Positions 1 to 16,900 of a stretch of DNA of 64,000 nucleotides are shown piece by piece. Where the stretch lies: positions 23,312,482-23,376,481 of the forward strand of contig NC_052395.1 of NCBI RefSeq assembly GCF_009389715.1, given 5' to 3'. Source of the stretch: Phoenix dactylifera. Lineage: Eukaryota; Streptophyta; Magnoliopsida; Arecales; Arecaceae. Position 1 is the first letter of the stretch; each line of letters starts with the position of its first letter. The notes beneath the pieces are model-generated. The model had not been told where the DNA came from. It ran no database searches and saw nothing but the letters and a program-made list of their open reading frames with translations. The translations under genes were made by a program, and so were the position numbers.

Positions 1-841
1 GTGGTTGTGATTAGATTTGAATGAATTTGAACCCTTAGCCTGACGAGCACTTATGCAGATATGTGTTTAGTCCCACATTGGATGTTTCCGGTACACGCAA
101 TTCAAAAGGTGTGTTTTGCAAAGTACTTCTAACATTGCTTCAATTAAATTTCACATTCTTCTTTTTTAATCAAACTTTCATATTCATTTGAATAATATGC
201 ATAAGCGTCAACTTGCGTTGTATGGTCCTTGGAGTTTATTATCAGAATTTCATATTGTTTTGAATAATCATTCGGAAGCTTTTACTATGTGGTACGCCCA
301 TTTTCTCTAATGCCACACTAATTCATTTTTTCATACAAAGATTCTCTAATGCCATGGTTGAATTTTGAGTGGTATTGAATAAAAAAGGAGAAAAACTGAT
401 GTTACATAATTCTACCTTTCAATTATAATCGAATTCATCTGTATTGTACCATAAGTTACAACTCACTGTCATCTACAACTTTTCGACATGAACAAGATTA
501 TGTTATTTGCGATTTCGTGTTTTTTCTTTCCAAAAAAAAAACAAAAAAATCTAAAGGCATATTTTTTTCCTCCAATATCCAAACTCGAGTAGCAATAAAG
601 TTAGAAGAATATTTTGTGCAGGCTTGAACTACCTGAGCCTGTCCATTTATTTCTTGGCTCGACTTGATGTCACCAAACTTATAACCTACACTACATGACC
701 AGCCAACTTGTCCAAACCCAACCTGACCTAAAGACAGTCATGATTACTGCTCTTTATGATCCGAACCAATCTAGATAAAAAAGAGACAAACTTTATTCGA
801 TCTAATTCATCTTGACCTGATGATCCAATCGAGAAGAAAAA
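1..841. other. Intergenic AT-rich DNA, no gene seen
   Basis: I see no convincing coding region or RNA gene here. The stretch is AT-rich with A and T runs. Around 620-740 it has a word composition (repeated CCAACC / GACC-like words) that recurs in other degenerate repeats of this window, for example near 2690-2780, 2960-3050 and 41580-41780, so it is probably decayed transposon sequence. Confidence 0.5.
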
Positions 842-1495
842 GGATTTTCTTCAAACCGCTCAACTCGAATTTTTCAAAAAAAAAAACTAGAAGAAGATGG
901 AGAAATCTCGAAAATAGGGCTTAAATTCGCTTTTCTTTCATTAATGATTGAAAAAATGAGGTACATAACCTCTATTTATAATGTGAGGGCCACCCTAACA
1001 CAATTTAAGTCGGATTTCTCTTCCTAATTCTAGTAGGACTCTTTTTTTTAAAAAATAGACATCTCTAGTAAAAATCTTCTACAAAAATCGAAAAATCTCG
1101 AGGAGATAGACTTGACTTTTACATCAACTTTGCCTTATGTCGCTCCGCCTGATTCTTCTCAAATAGAGAGTTATGCATGGTCAAAGTCTTACCTGAAAGA
1201 AAAATTTCAATTTGACCGGACTGTTTCGGATCTCAAATGATAGAATTTGGGATCAATCGCTAGGGGTGCCGCCCCCTAAAGGATATGGTGTCACATTGTA
1301 GAACTTGAAAAACTTTCTATTTTTTTTAAAAAAAAAATCATCTAAATCGGATGTCGTATGACCAAGTTATGGTCTCCGAAAGTTTGACTTGCAAGTCGAC
1401 TTCTTGATGTGGCAGATCTTGCTCCCGGATCCTGTCCAACCCTGCTCGTAGTGGCCAAAGTAATCCATGTTGAATCTGATGGTCCTCCTGGATCA
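842..1495. repeat. Diverged dispersed repeat, copy A
   Basis: This ~654 bp segment aligns by eye along its whole length with 3060-3718 in the same orientation. Shared landmarks in order are a CTCAACTCGAA-like start, a GATTGAAAAAATGAGGT-like block, a CTCTTCCTAATTCTA-like block, and a GTCGTATGACCAAGTTAT-like block near the end. The copies look roughly one quarter diverged (estimated by eye), so insertion is old. The reverse-strand phrase near 1340-1370 resembles sequence I associate with LTRs of plant Gypsy elements, but no primer-binding site, polypurine tract or coding domain was found between the copies. Family unassigned. Confidence 0.6.
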
Positions 1496-3059
1496 CCTGA
1501 TCATTTGATTTGATTAAAAACTAGACCCAACCCATGAAATCTTACTGAAACTCAAACCTAATTTTAGAACCCCTAAGCCAAAATAGCAAAAGATGGCTCA
1601 TGTTGTAATTTGCCACCTAATTTACTAAACCATTGCCAAGCTAGGTGTTGGTATACCTTTTTCTATGATGACATCCTCAAGCCCCTCCTTTGCTTTTCTA
1701 TATTAGTCCTTAAACTAACTCAAGCAAACACATATATACCCAAGTTAGTACTCTAAGCCACATCATTCCTATTTTTGGCAAGGCATCGGTGTTACGAAGC
1801 ACTGGTATAGATGCATCCATTAGAGTTTTGAGTACAACCAATGGCGAAGCAAAGCAGGCAGGGATATGATGGTATTCAGGAGTATAGAGCCTGCGTGATT
1901 CATCTACATGGGAAGCTATTCAAAATCTTCTGCATTATTAGCCTCTATATGCATGTAGCTTCAAGTGACATCGATAATGAGAAAATCCTCCAATGGTCCA
2001 ATAGAAGCGGGTGAAAGTCATTGCCCCTGGGCTGCCGAGTTAGATATCCAGTTAATCAAAAACTGTGGAAGGATAACAGAAATTTTTCCTAGCTCTCAGA
2101 AACTACTTAGAGGCAGTTGCATGGATGAATTCTGAAACTTTCAGTCTAGCTTTCATGAAAGCAACCTACGGGCTCTAATCTGCATTCTCAAATGTGCAAC
2201 TGTTCCTAGACAATCAAATATGAAAAATAACATAATAGATAGTGATCATCTTGTTATCTACTTACTGCTTCGGGCTTGATCCTTCAAATGACTCATTGAT
2301 GTATCTAATGATGAGAAGAGATCAAGGGTCTTACCAAGAGGCCACACCTAGCATGCATTCAGGCATTCAAGAAGAACATGGCTAACAGTACTTCTGAGCA
2401 GCAATCACAATAAGAAGGATATATCCTTCTCTTTGATGCACCATATTGCAACAAAGGAAATGATTCCACACTATTTTCTCAAAATAGTGTTGCTTTTAGA
2501 TGGATGCCAAATTTTCAAATTCAATTAACTAGCAAGGGTTCAAACTTTAGGATTTTATCCTTGACTCCGGAAGATAAAGTTCCTTCCCTGGAAGTATTTG
2601 AGATGGGCCACATCAATCCCTTTGCCCCACACCCGATGCATAATTATAATAAAATAATGATCTCTACTCCAAGTAGACCCGTTTATAGGTGGGGCCGAGC
2701 ACGAGCTCGAGCCTAATTTGACCTTTCGGCCTACCTTCTGGCCCAAGTCCAATTTACTCGGGCTTCGGACCTTGAGTTCCATGGCAATTTTTTATTTTTC
2801 AAAAAATATTTAAAATATTTTAAAATATCAAATATAAATAATTAAATATTACCAACAATCCTAATGTGTATATTATATTATTAAGTTCACCTACCAACAA
2901 TAACTATTAATTAAGTCTACAAACATGTTAAACATAAACAAACAAAATACGCAAAATAAAAAATAAGGTTGGGCTAGATGGGCCTATTTCCAAAGATGAA
3001 CTAGCTCGGTGGGTCTAAAATTTTGGCCTGAGATCGCCTAAAAGGCTTGATCCGAAGGA
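1496..3059. other. Spacer between the two repeat copies, no gene seen
   Basis: No open frame with a recognisable domain is present. Short open stretches around 2504-2782 look like chance. The sequence at 2690-2780 and 2960-3050 is degenerate repeat-like DNA, and 2790-2950 is very AT-rich. If the flanking copies are a repeat pair from one element, this is its eroded interior, but I see nothing that proves it. Confidence 0.4.
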
Positions 3060-3718
3060 AGATTTTTCTCAACCCATTCAACTTGAATGTCTTAAAAAAA
3101 AATAGAAAAAAATGAAAAAATTGTGAAAGTAAGGTTTAAGTCCCCTTTTATTTTATTGATGATAAAAAAATGAGGTTCACAGTCTCTATTTAAAACGGTA
3201 AGGTCCGCCCTTGCACAATTCGAATCGGATTGCTCTTCCTATTCTAATATGACTCTTTTTCGTATAATAGATATCACTAGTAGGAATAAACTTGTAAACT
3301 TGAAAAAGCTAAAATTCTTTAGATGGTATATATCAATTTCTACATCAACTCTTTCATTCTGTCAATCTGCCTAACTCTTCTCAGATGGAGAGATACATCT
3401 AATTAAAACTTACCCGGAAAGAAAGCTTCCAGTTTGACTGGCTCGTTTCCGATCCTAAAAAATAAAATTTAAGCTTGATCACTAAAGGCACCATCTCCTG
3501 AAGGGCATGATGTTACATCGTAGATCTCGAAAAACTGATCTATTTTTTTAAAAAAAGATCATCTCAATCAAATGTCATATGATTAAGTTATAGCCTCTGA
3601 AAGTTTGTCCTACGACTCGGCTTCCGATATAACAGGTCTCGCTCTTGTATCCTGTCCAATCCTCTCATAGCGGCCAAAATGGATTACATCGAGTCTGAAA
3701 ATTTTCCTGCATCAAAGA
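3060..3718. repeat. Diverged dispersed repeat, copy B
   Basis: Second, direct-orientation copy of the repeat described at 842-1495. All internal landmarks occur in the same order, including the ATAATAGATATCACTAGTAG-like and GTCATATGATTAAGTTAT-like blocks, with many small substitutions and length changes. The two copies are separated by about 1.56 kb. They could be remnants of two ends of a single old element or two independent insertions. I cannot separate these from the sequence alone. Confidence 0.6.
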
Positions 3719-5353
3719 TTCAGGTTCGAGCAGGCCATGTAGGTTATCCAGCCAATGAACAGAAGTTTCCAAGTGTTGTAGTTTAGTCTTGCTGCGTTCA
3801 TGCCCACACCAAAAATTCTAATTTTCGCAGAAATGTTCTTGGTAGTCTCAAAATGGAAAAAAAAGAGATTTTTAATCTCATATCATTTCTAGGTCCCAAT
3901 TACCAAGATGCACGTTGCAATAAAACTCGAATTCGTAATCCAAGTTCCTAACTCTCAAGATGCATACAGATCTTAATAGCAATCGAGAGATTTTTTTTTT
4001 ACAAGTACATTAATGTAGTTGTGGTAAAAAAAAAAAAAAAAAAACAAACACCACAATAAATTAAAACACAAGATCCCACGTTGGCACACTGCAGCAGTGC
4101 CAAATGACATGATAAAATTAGATTATCGATCGTTCACAACAAAAAAACTGGTCCCATGAAATAGGTTTGCTAAAATTTTAGAGAAAAACAAATTTTCTAA
4201 AAAGAAAGGAAAAACTCAATGCAGAAGTTAATAAGAGGGAAACAAAACAAACAAACAAAAAAACACACATCAACTGGTATGCTAAGTCCACTTTTCCCAC
4301 ACTACATTACGCCACCACAACCCAAATGAGAAGGAAAAGAAAGGAATCTTTACATCAAATTCAAGAAAAGGGAGCGAAGAGGAAAGATTTGTCTAAGCCC
4401 AAATTAAAAGCTAAGACGCAGCTCATGGGGAAATATCTCACTTGTAAACGCGTGAAAAATTTCCATCACTGAAGTTTCCTAGCAACCAGGAGATTGTATA
4501 GGCTCAGCTTTTATTCGTGTTTTTGTTTTCACCCTTCTTTACCTAATTTATGATCACAATGAATTCTAGTGCTTGCGAAGTAACATTTGGGTCCAATGGC
4601 TGGCATTTCTCACATTTTATTGTTGTATTTATCAAAAATGATTTTCTGATAGATGTTATCATTCCCCTGAGAAGAAAATAAGAAAGAGAGCTCTTAAAAT
4701 TGCCAAGTAGCTAGTGTAGTTTCAGCTCCAAAATAGATTGAACTTCATGTTACTTATTAACAAAATAAATCATTGAAACTTATTTATCTGATTGTCAATA
4801 TCGATCTAATGGATAAGTGTTTATTAAATAATAAAATGTTAAGCTGCCAGATTGAGATCTGTTGATTGAAAGCTTTGCAGACCTCAGTCTCCTTGCCAAG
4901 CTGAGCAGGGACTAGCTTGAGCTAGCCCCTCAATGGCATTGCATTGCCTTGCCTTGAAAGATAATGGAAGGTATCAAAGTAAAAGAGAAGATAACGGGAA
5001 AAAGATCAGTATAATATGGATGGGTGGTAGTAATAAAATGGACGGAGCATATGCATTGCATCTCTCTCTTGAAAAATAGACTTCTTGTCTTCATCTGCAT
5101 GCTAGAGACTACAGTAAGCAGGAACTTGAAAAATACATGTGGATGTTCGAGATTAACGTGCATCACAAACTAAAGAGAAATAGAATCAAACCATACAACG
5201 CTTTGTAGATTTTTACAAGAAAAGAATCATACCCGCCACTTATTCTCTCATGGCTGTAAGTATAAGTTCAGTCGACTTGTTCCTTTCCAAAGCATAGAAG
5301 AATAGAACTGAGTTCTTTTGCGAGAGTTGGGGAACAGGTATTGATCATTCACA
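3719..5353. other. Upstream region of the beta-amylase gene, no further gene seen
   Basis: AT-rich non-coding DNA with long A runs near 4028-4044 and AAACA-rich tracts near 4240-4265. Short open frames here lack any recognisable family. The last few hundred bases before 5354 should contain the beta-amylase promoter and leader, but I did not find a TATA box I would defend. Confidence 0.4.
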
Positions 5354-9623
<4,270 letters not shown>

Positions 9624-10518
9624 GGTCGCCATGAATAAGCATCCTAGTGACGCTATTAATGCTATTTCATACTTTTCGCTAGTCATATTTATGTACGAGT
9701 ATTGACTAAATGCCATGTGAATAAGGGTTGATCAAATTTTCTCGATGTTTGTTCCCATTTGATATTCTGAATGGCTTTTCTTTTCATTTTTTTCACATCA
9801 TATTACTGCACATTTTGGTATATTTGAATGGGTAGCTTAAGCTCAAATATTTGGAATAGATCTGTGCCACTCTTTCTGAAGAAACTTTAGGGTGTCATAG
9901 ATGCTGAAAAATATTCAATTGGATTTTGAAGTCAATATTTTAATTTCGTTGCTCCGAAACATTTAAAATTTAGTTAATCTATATGTTCTTGAAAAGTGCA
10001 AGCGGTGCCTGGTGGTTTTCAAATTCTCCATGGACATTTAGAGACACCATTCAGACTCAGAAAGCAGGGAGCTAAGTTAGGCAACCAGAGAATTACTGAA
10101 TAAACAGATCCCCCACACATACATGCGCAACAAAAGAAGAGGGGAAACTAGAGTACGAAGAAAAGTTGAGCATTTTCTGCATCAGCATATAGCTGAAGAA
10201 GTTTTGAAAAACAATAACACTATACAGTTCAAAGAGTCTAGAGAATATAAAGGGGGAATCATTCTAGAGGTAAAGAAGTTTAACTAAAAAGTTAAATAGT
10301 TATATGGTTAGGAAAGAAATATGCTACACAATATAGTAAAGACAAAATCGTAATACAATATAAGCACAGATGGATTAGGGGAAAGAATCATTAGTTGTGC
10401 ACCTACTAATATTAGTGAAATCCAGATTATGAAGAATGATTTAGCGAGCAATAAAAAGAATCGGCTTACGAAATTTGCTGATCCTTCAATAAAAGTTGAC
10501 TTGCCATCAAGCATAAGT
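9624..10518. other. Convergent intergenic spacer
   Basis: This 895 bp spacer lies between the 3' ends of the beta-amylase gene (+) and the PPR gene (-). It is AT-rich and should contain both 3' untranslated regions and polyadenylation signals. No repeat or additional gene was recognised. Confidence 0.6.
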
Positions 10519-12726
10519 TCACCAATAATCACCACAGGAGCAAGATCCATTGCGAAAGTGATGAAACCGATGGGCATCCCTCACAACAATTTCTCTACTG
10601 ACAAGCTTGGAAATTAGTTTAGTTGCTGTGTGGCAATCCCCACATACCCGAAGGTTCTTTGTGATCCTAATAGTCATTCCAGGAGATGTATTTAATAGAG
10701 CAAAAGCAATGGCCAGCCTTTCACTGTGATCCCAGAGCATGTTTTCCTTCACATCCTCCTCAACATCATAAAACACTGAACTGGTATCGGGGATGTATCC
10801 AGCTTTCTTCAATTGTTGTCTTAATTCATCCAACTTGGCATATATGGTCTTGGATTGTGGGTGTGACTTATCTCCAACCAAAAACCTATGAATTTCCATA
10901 TCCAACTCAATGAAGCTGCAACCAGGTGGTTTTTTCAGTCCATTCATCCTTGCTGTGGTTCTCACTCTCTCTACATCACTCCACCTCTTCTCCACAGCAT
11001 ATACGTTGGAAAGGGAAACATAAGGACCAATGCCCTTAGGGTTAAGATGAAAAGCATTGTGAGAAGCAATTTCTGCCAGCTCAACATTGTGATGAATGCG
11101 GCAAGCAGAAAGAAAAGCTATCCAAACATCAACATTAGGTTCCACATTCATGTCCAAAATTAGTTTGTACACTTCATCTAAATGGCCAGCTCTTCCAAGA
11201 ACATCTACCATACATGAATAGTGCTCAAAACTGGGGCTTATTGAATAATCCTTTGACATTTGGTGGAAAATCTCCTTAGCCTCATCCACCAGTCCTGCAT
11301 GGCTACATGCTGATAAAACTGAGGTGAATGTAATCTTGTCTGCTCCAATATTTTTTGTCTTCATTTCATTGAAACAAGCAACAGCCTCCCTTCCCCTTCC
11401 ATGAAGTCCATATCCTGAAATCATGGCAGTCCAAGAAACCAGATTTTTCATTGGCATCTCATCAAAAGCTTGACGAGAACAATCTAAACTTCCACACTTA
11501 GCATACATATCTATAAGAGCAGTCCCCAAGATGACCCTGTTATCAAATCCCTTTCTAGTGAGATAAGCATGGAAACTCCTGCCAAACTGCAATGCTGCTA
11601 TCCTGTCACAAGCACCAAGCGCTGATACAAGAGTAAACTCATCAGGAACCATGCCTTCAGAGTTCATCCGACGGAAAAATTTTAAGCTTTCAACAGCATC
11701 ACCATGACGAGCACAACCAGAAATCAAGGAATTCCATGACACTGTGTCTTTCCGACTTATCTTCTCAAACAAACACCTCGCACCAGCTATAAAGTCAGAG
11801 TTTACATAGACATCAATGAAAGCATTAACTACAAACTCATCAAATTCCAAACTATTTCGCAGCGTGTAAGCATGTATTTCCTTTCCTTGCTTTAATGCCG
11901 CCAGATTGGCACAGGCAGGCAATATGCTAAGAAGAGTTGCTCGGTCCATTCCCCCCCCACGCATAGCCAGAACAGCAAAGACCGCTAGAGCCCTTCCCGA
12001 GTCATTATTCTTCGCATAACCCGAAATTATTGTGTTCCAAGAGGTTAAATCTTTTGCCAGCATTTTATCAAATAGCGCCTGAGCAAGTTCCATTTCTCCA
12101 AATTTTGAGTACATCGAGATAAGAGAATTACTAACATAAACATCCGATTCATACCCACAAACAATTATCCGAGAATGAGTTCTTTTACCAACTTCAATGA
12201 GCAATAGATCACCACAAGCCATCAGAACAAATGGGTACGTGAAATTATCTGCCTTTTTGCCGGATCTCAGCATCTCACGATACAAGACAAGAGCTTTAAG
12301 GGGGAAACCATTGCAAGCATATCCCCTGACCATCACATTCCACAAAAAGGGGTTCTTCAGGGATATTCCATCGAATACCACTCGGGCATCGGCCATGCCC
12401 CCACAGATAGCATACATAGCGCATAGCTTGGTGCTTAGATAGGTGTTGTCTAGGAGGACGCCGGAGGAGACCATGTGGGCGTGGAGTTTCCGCCCTTTCT
12501 CCAGTGATTTGGAGTTGGTGACGATTTGAAGCAGATGCCCGCATTGGAGGGAGTTCAGAGGCTCTGTTATAGCTCTCTCTACCGAATGAGCACCAAATAA
12601 ACGGAGATATCGAGAGAAAAGGAACGAAGGCGGGAGGATTCTGGGTTGGAAGTCGAGAGATTTGAGAAGAGGGGAGGCATTCATGAGAGAGATGGGGTGC
12701 GCGGGGGTCAAACTAACTCGTCCCAA
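10519..12726 (-). CDS. PLS-class pentatricopeptide repeat protein with E and DYW domains
   Basis: Intronless, 735 residues, as expected for plant organelle RNA-editing factors. Repeats of the PPR type run from about residue 60 to 550, with typical phrases such as SLISMYSKFGEMELA, VSWTAMISGYGLHGR and TFTSVLSACSHAGLVDEA. They are followed by an E domain with a PPGCSFIEL box. The C-terminal DYW deaminase-like domain is complete: HSE at residues 667-669, CxxC at 695-698, CSC at 729-731, and the terminal DYW at 733-735. These residues bind zinc and hold the catalytic glutamate in the family, so cytidine-to-uridine editing activity in a plastid or mitochondrion is likely. The target site cannot be told from the window. 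A second in-frame Met 14 residues downstream (MNAS...) is an alternative start. I did not assign an orthologue. Confidence 0.93.
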   Translation of the reverse strand: MGRVSLTPAHPISLMNASPLLKSLDFQPRILPPSFLFSRYLRLFGAHSVERAITEPLNSLQCGHLLQIVTNSKSLEKGRKLHAHMVSSGVLLDNTYLSTKLCAMYAICGGMADARVVFDGISLKNPFLWNVMVRGYACNGFPLKALVLYREMLRSGKKADNFTYPFVLMACGDLLLIEVGKRTHSRIIVCGYESDVYVSNSLISMYSKFGEMELAQALFDKMLAKDLTSWNTIISGYAKNNDSGRALAVFAVLAMRGGGMDRATLLSILPACANLAALKQGKEIHAYTLRNSLEFDEFVVNAFIDVYVNSDFIAGARCLFEKISRKDTVSWNSLISGCARHGDAVESLKFFRRMNSEGMVPDEFTLVSALGACDRIAALQFGRSFHAYLTRKGFDNRVILGTALIDMYAKCGSLDCSRQAFDEMPMKNLVSWTAMISGYGLHGRGREAVACFNEMKTKNIGADKITFTSVLSACSHAGLVDEAKEIFHQMSKDYSISPSFEHYSCMVDVLGRAGHLDEVYKLILDMNVEPNVDVWIAFLSACRIHHNVELAEIASHNAFHLNPKGIGPYVSLSNVYAVEKRWSDVERVRTTARMNGLKKPPGCSFIELDMEIHRFLVGDKSHPQSKTIYAKLDELRQQLKKAGYIPDTSSVFYDVEEDVKENMLWDHSERLAIAFALLNTSPGMTIRITKNLRVCGDCHTATKLISKLVSREIVVRDAHRFHHFRNGSCSCGDYW

Positions 12727-13542
12727 ATTGGAGCTTGCGCTGAGAAAAATTGCGAAACTCCCTGGTTGAACGCTTATTGAAGTTCTAAGTCAGAAGCTTC
12801 ATAAAGAATCGGCAGTTACATGCCCGACTTCAGTTAAATGGAATCTGCTGATAAATTATGTAAAAGCCACTGGCTGGACTTTTAATTATTTATGAGTTCT
12901 TAACCCCCATGCTTCTCATAAATCGGTATACGTAATATCCTGGGAAGAGTTACGTTAAAATTCCTGAACCTTTTATTTCCTGCAAGCCCTAAATCACATG
13001 CTTCATATAAGATCGGCAGATCATATACTGTCTTCTGAAATTGCTTGGAAAATTAATGTGCATGGCAAGGAGGGATATATTGGAATCGAATAATAAGTCT
13101 CTTAACATGATGGTTAAGTAACATAGTCCCACATCAGTAGAACCTTAGATTCTACCGACCTAGAAAATCAAGCAAATTCTTCCTTATCTTTTCTGAGCAT
13201 TAAACTAAGCTTCTCTAAATAATTGTAGTAGTAACTTTGCCGGAACTACTAAAAGATATGCAAAAATTCATGAGCTTTATTAAAAGTTTTAACATATGAA
13301 GCGATTACGATTATAGAGGAACAACTATACAAATATGACAAAAATAGTGCATTCATTATTGTCTACAGCCCAATTTGTTCTTTAGCTGAAGTCCCAAGCC
13401 ACCCTTTTGGCTCTCCATATAGATATGAAATGAGTGGTCGGTAGCCTTCAGTCTTCAATGGATAACCTCACAAACAGAACTATATTCACTAAACAGCCTT
13501 GCGTACATCCCTCTACAAGCCACTTTTCTTCCCTCCAAATCC
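12727..13542. promoter_or_regulatory. Shared divergent upstream region of the PPR gene and PNSL3
   Basis: The 816 bp between the start codons of the minus-strand PPR gene and the plus-strand PNSL3 gene must hold both promoters. Both products are expected to act in organelles, but I saw no specific shared regulatory motif. No coding sequence was recognised in the spacer. Confidence 0.5.
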
Positions 13543-14612
13543 ATGGCTGCTGCTGTGTCTAATCTGAGTGGAACTTCCCAAATCCTTCCCGCCAGGCTGT
13601 TAAAGAATTGGAAACCAAACCATGGGTCATCAAGACTAATGGTGTTTGCTAACAAAAGCATAGATGTGTTCCAAGAATCTCAGTTACAGTTTCATAGCAG
13701 CAGCGGCATCTCCTTGCAAGTTTCGAGGAGAGCTTCTGTAGGCCTTGCTGCTGTCACACTCTTTCATCTACTTAGTACTGGAATTTCGCGTGCTGAAGCG
13801 GAGAATAATGGGTTGTGGCTAACCGGCCCGATACCATCTCCAATTGTCACCAGCAGTATGTTTCTTCATCCATTGCATCATCTTATTAGGTTTCTTTTCA
13901 TCTCACCTGCTTTCCTGGTCGTAAAACCTCTAGAACACAGCATCTTCGCTGCTGAAAAGAGTGGAGATACGAGATAGACATGGCTAACGAAGACTATTCC
14001 CCCCTGCAGGGATTGCCAATAAGGAGACAGGCACGCGTTCCTTCCTGAGGAAAGGGATCTACATGGCAAAACTAGGCCCCCAGATAATTCCTTACAGGCT
14101 GAAGCACTATGCATTTGATCTGTTGGCTCTGGGGGACTTACTGGGGCAGGAAGCTTGGAACTACGTTAGGAAGTACCTCTGCCTGAAATCCACGGTCATG
14201 TACTACGATTTCGATAAGCTAATCTCTGCAGCCCCTGAGGAGCAGAAGCAGCCCCTCACCGATCTCGCCAACCGGTTGTTTGACAGTGTCGAAAAGGTGA
14301 GCACTGAACACTTTATATATATTTTTTCATTGCTTGACCCAACCTACATTAGAAGTTTGTCCTCAGAACAATGATTTGCATTAAATTTGCTCCAACTTCA
14401 CGTATACGTAAAGCAGTCTAACAAGTAAAATAACAGAAACTTTCTATAATTTTAATGAAGTCAAGACTTCTATGGGCGAACAATCTAACAAGTAAATTAC
14501 CATCAATTGACAGCTTGAAGAGGCCGTGAAGAAGAAGAGTGATTCCTTGACACAGTCATGCTATGGAGATACAGAAGTTATTCTCAAGGAGGTGATGGCC
14601 CGAATGGCGTAA
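13543..14612 (+). CDS. PNSL3: Photosynthetic NDH lumenal subunit 3 (PsbQ-like)
   Basis: Subunit of the lumenal subcomplex of the chloroplast NADH dehydrogenase-like complex, which carries cyclic electron flow. Exons 13543-13855, 14010-14296 and 14514-14612 give 232 residues. The N-terminus is a bipartite transit peptide: a plastid part, then a twin-arginine segment (VSRRASVGLAAVTLFHLL) ending in an AEA-type cleavage site near residue 86, which points to Tat export into the thylakoid lumen. The mature part carries the family signatures ETGTRSFLRKGIYMA, FDLLALGDLLG, YYDFDKLISAAPEE, PLTDLANRLFD and the C-terminal CYGDTEVILKEVMARMA. These match Arabidopsis At3g01440 as I remember it. It lies 2.4 kb upstream of PsbQ in the same orientation, with the same intron phases. 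PNSL2 is the main alternative, but the C-terminus fits PNSL3 better. Confidence 0.9.
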
Positions 14613-15550
14613 ATGTTATACTAATTCAACAGTTAAATTGTAGCATTATCATTATCCTGTCAATAGGAAATCTTCCGAGCTCTAGAAATCTCCATTTTAA
14701 TCAAATAACAAGGAATCATTTAATAAAACACTTGCATGCTTGGTGGCTTCATGGTTCATAGACAAACCAAGAAAGGTCTGACTGATAAATTTTCCCCAGG
14801 CAGAAAGAGGGATTCTTCTAACGGTCCGCCTGTTGCTCACGGTGCAGTGCATCTTTTTGCAATCCAAGGAATTTAACTGGAGGAGAACACGCAGAGCCAG
14901 CAACATCAAATGTATTCAATTAATTGAACGATAAATAATTCTGTACTACCAAAAAAGCATAACAAATAATTCGACATATACAAAAGTCCGCTTTGATGTA
15001 GTGTCATAGACGAGGAATCTTTGGAACCAGTTCACAATATTCCTCTTTCCAATCATGATCAGGTTATCGCATTGTAAGAAGAGTGTATCTATCAAAGCAG
15101 ATCACCGAACCTTTTTATTGGGGCGGTAGGGAGTAAATTACCAGACTAAAAATACTCATGTATGCAACACCAGTCACGACTTGAACCCAATAACTCCTCC
15201 GGGCAGAGGAAGGGTGTGACTGATCATCTAGTTCACAATCTTGGGTCTGGCCACTGGACATAACCAAGGGGAATAATGTATTCATGGCTTCTTGAAAATT
15301 GCCATGCATGTTTTCCTGATTTTATTTTGTCAGGAGACAAGTCCAACCTCCTCAGCTATTGCTTGAAAATGTATACGTCTTTCATAACCCAGAGAAATGC
15401 AATAAAAAAATCAAAATGATATGGCTCCACAATTTTTCGAATAATTCTTAAGAGCACTCCTTTTCAAGGAAAAGTTTATTGAAACCATTGTTACCAGATC
15501 AGTCTATTATCTTACTCAAGAGTCATATGAGAAGTTAAGACTCAACAGAT
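14613..15550. other. Intergenic region downstream of PNSL3
   Basis: No further gene was recognised. The region holds the PNSL3 3' end and AT-rich spacer up to the MITE target site at 15551. Confidence 0.5.
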
Positions 15551-16370
15551 TAAAGCCCTATTTGGGAGAGCTTTTGGAGGGCCAAAAAACACTTTCTGCC
15601 CCTCTAAAAGTACTTTTATATAAAAAATGATGTTTGGTAAAATTTTCGGAAAGCTGTTTCAGCTTTTGCGGGAAGCTGAAAACAGCTTTTGGGGAGAAAC
15701 TCCAATTTGAAGCTTTCCGAAAATGCTGTTTTCAGCTTTGTCGGGAAGCTGTTTTTTGGACCAAAATACTTCCATTTAAATCACACTTTTTCTCCCAAGA
15801 CCCTTATCCTGCCTCTTCCTTTCTCCCTTTCCCTCTCAATCTTCTTCTTCCTTTTTCTCTATTTGTTAGAGAGATAAATGGTCATTAGAATGATGAAAAA
15901 TTAATTTACACTAATAATTATAATATTTCATATATTTATTATTGTATTATACTATAAATATAATATTATATTATATTATATCATAATACATTGATATGTT
16001 ATGTTAAATAATTTAATATTATATTAAATTATTATTCTATAATACATAATGTTATAGTACTATATTATAATAATATTATATTATATTACATTAATATTAT
16101 ACTATATCATATATTTATGTATTAATACATATTATATTTTATCATGCTCTATTATATAATACTGGTAATGTCCTTTATGATCATTTTGTCACATAAAAGT
16201 ATTTTCTCAGTTTGTTTACCAAACACATGCTAAAGTGCCACAGCACTTTAGAAATGTAGCTACCAAACAGCAAACAGCTTTTTATAAATGCTCTGCTTCA
16301 AACAGCTCTACTTCCAACAACTCTACTTCCAAAAGCTCTACTACTAACAGCTCCCCCAAACAGAGCCTAA
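15551..16370. mobile_element. Tourist-like (PIF/Harbinger) MITE
   Basis: A ~814 bp element at 15554-16367 is bounded by imperfect terminal inverted repeats: AGCCCTATTTGGGAGAGCT on the left, and on the right a sequence whose complement reads GGCTCTGTTTGGGGGAGCT. It is flanked by a TAA trinucleotide on both sides (15551-15553 and 16368-16370), the usual target duplication of this superfamily. The arms contain repeated AGCTGTTTTCAGCTTT-like blocks. The centre, about 15895-16160, is an extreme AT-rich tract of TAATATTATA-type words. No transposase frame is present, so it would be non-autonomous. It sits between PNSL3 and PsbQ. Confidence 0.75.
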
Positions 16371-16880
16371 GACTAGCTTGAAACTTAATTGAATGATATA
16401 ACATCGAGTAAAATATGCGTGCGCATGACACAAAAATCAATTCATCAATTACCAATATTCACTAGTGAACTAAAAAATCATGGTGGGCGCTTGAAGGTTT
16501 CCTCATCAATTCAGTCATGCCAAGTCAAGCTATATCCACCTCCTCTTATGACAAACTAGTTTCAAAGCAGCATTGTCTTGACTAAAATATAATACTCCCA
16601 TAATACATAATATGTGTGCCTAATACTTTGTTACAGACGCAATCATCCAAAAAAAGCTTCTAGTCCTTCGAAATGTATTTTGAGGTCCTCTAAAAACAAT
16701 GCCAAACAAGCTTAAACCTAAAACTCTATTTGGCATTGTATTAAATGGAATTCAGATATCTAATTGATTGAAAACATGCATGGTGGCAGGAATGCATAAA
16801 ATTACAAGGTTCAAGCCGCCAGACACTTGTCGAGCTCCTATTGGTCCTGGAGCAACCCAATCCAACTTGTTGATACGCTG
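16371..16880. other. Intergenic spacer, no gene seen
   Basis: AT-rich DNA between the MITE and the proximal PsbQ promoter. No repeat boundary or coding region was recognised. Confidence 0.4.
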
Positions 16881-16900
16881 ATACACCAGACCACAAGGTC

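Noticed and set aside
11941-11960. C run inside the PPR gene as a possible frameshift
   Set aside because: The frame stays open and PPR motifs continue in register on both sides, so the run is not a break.
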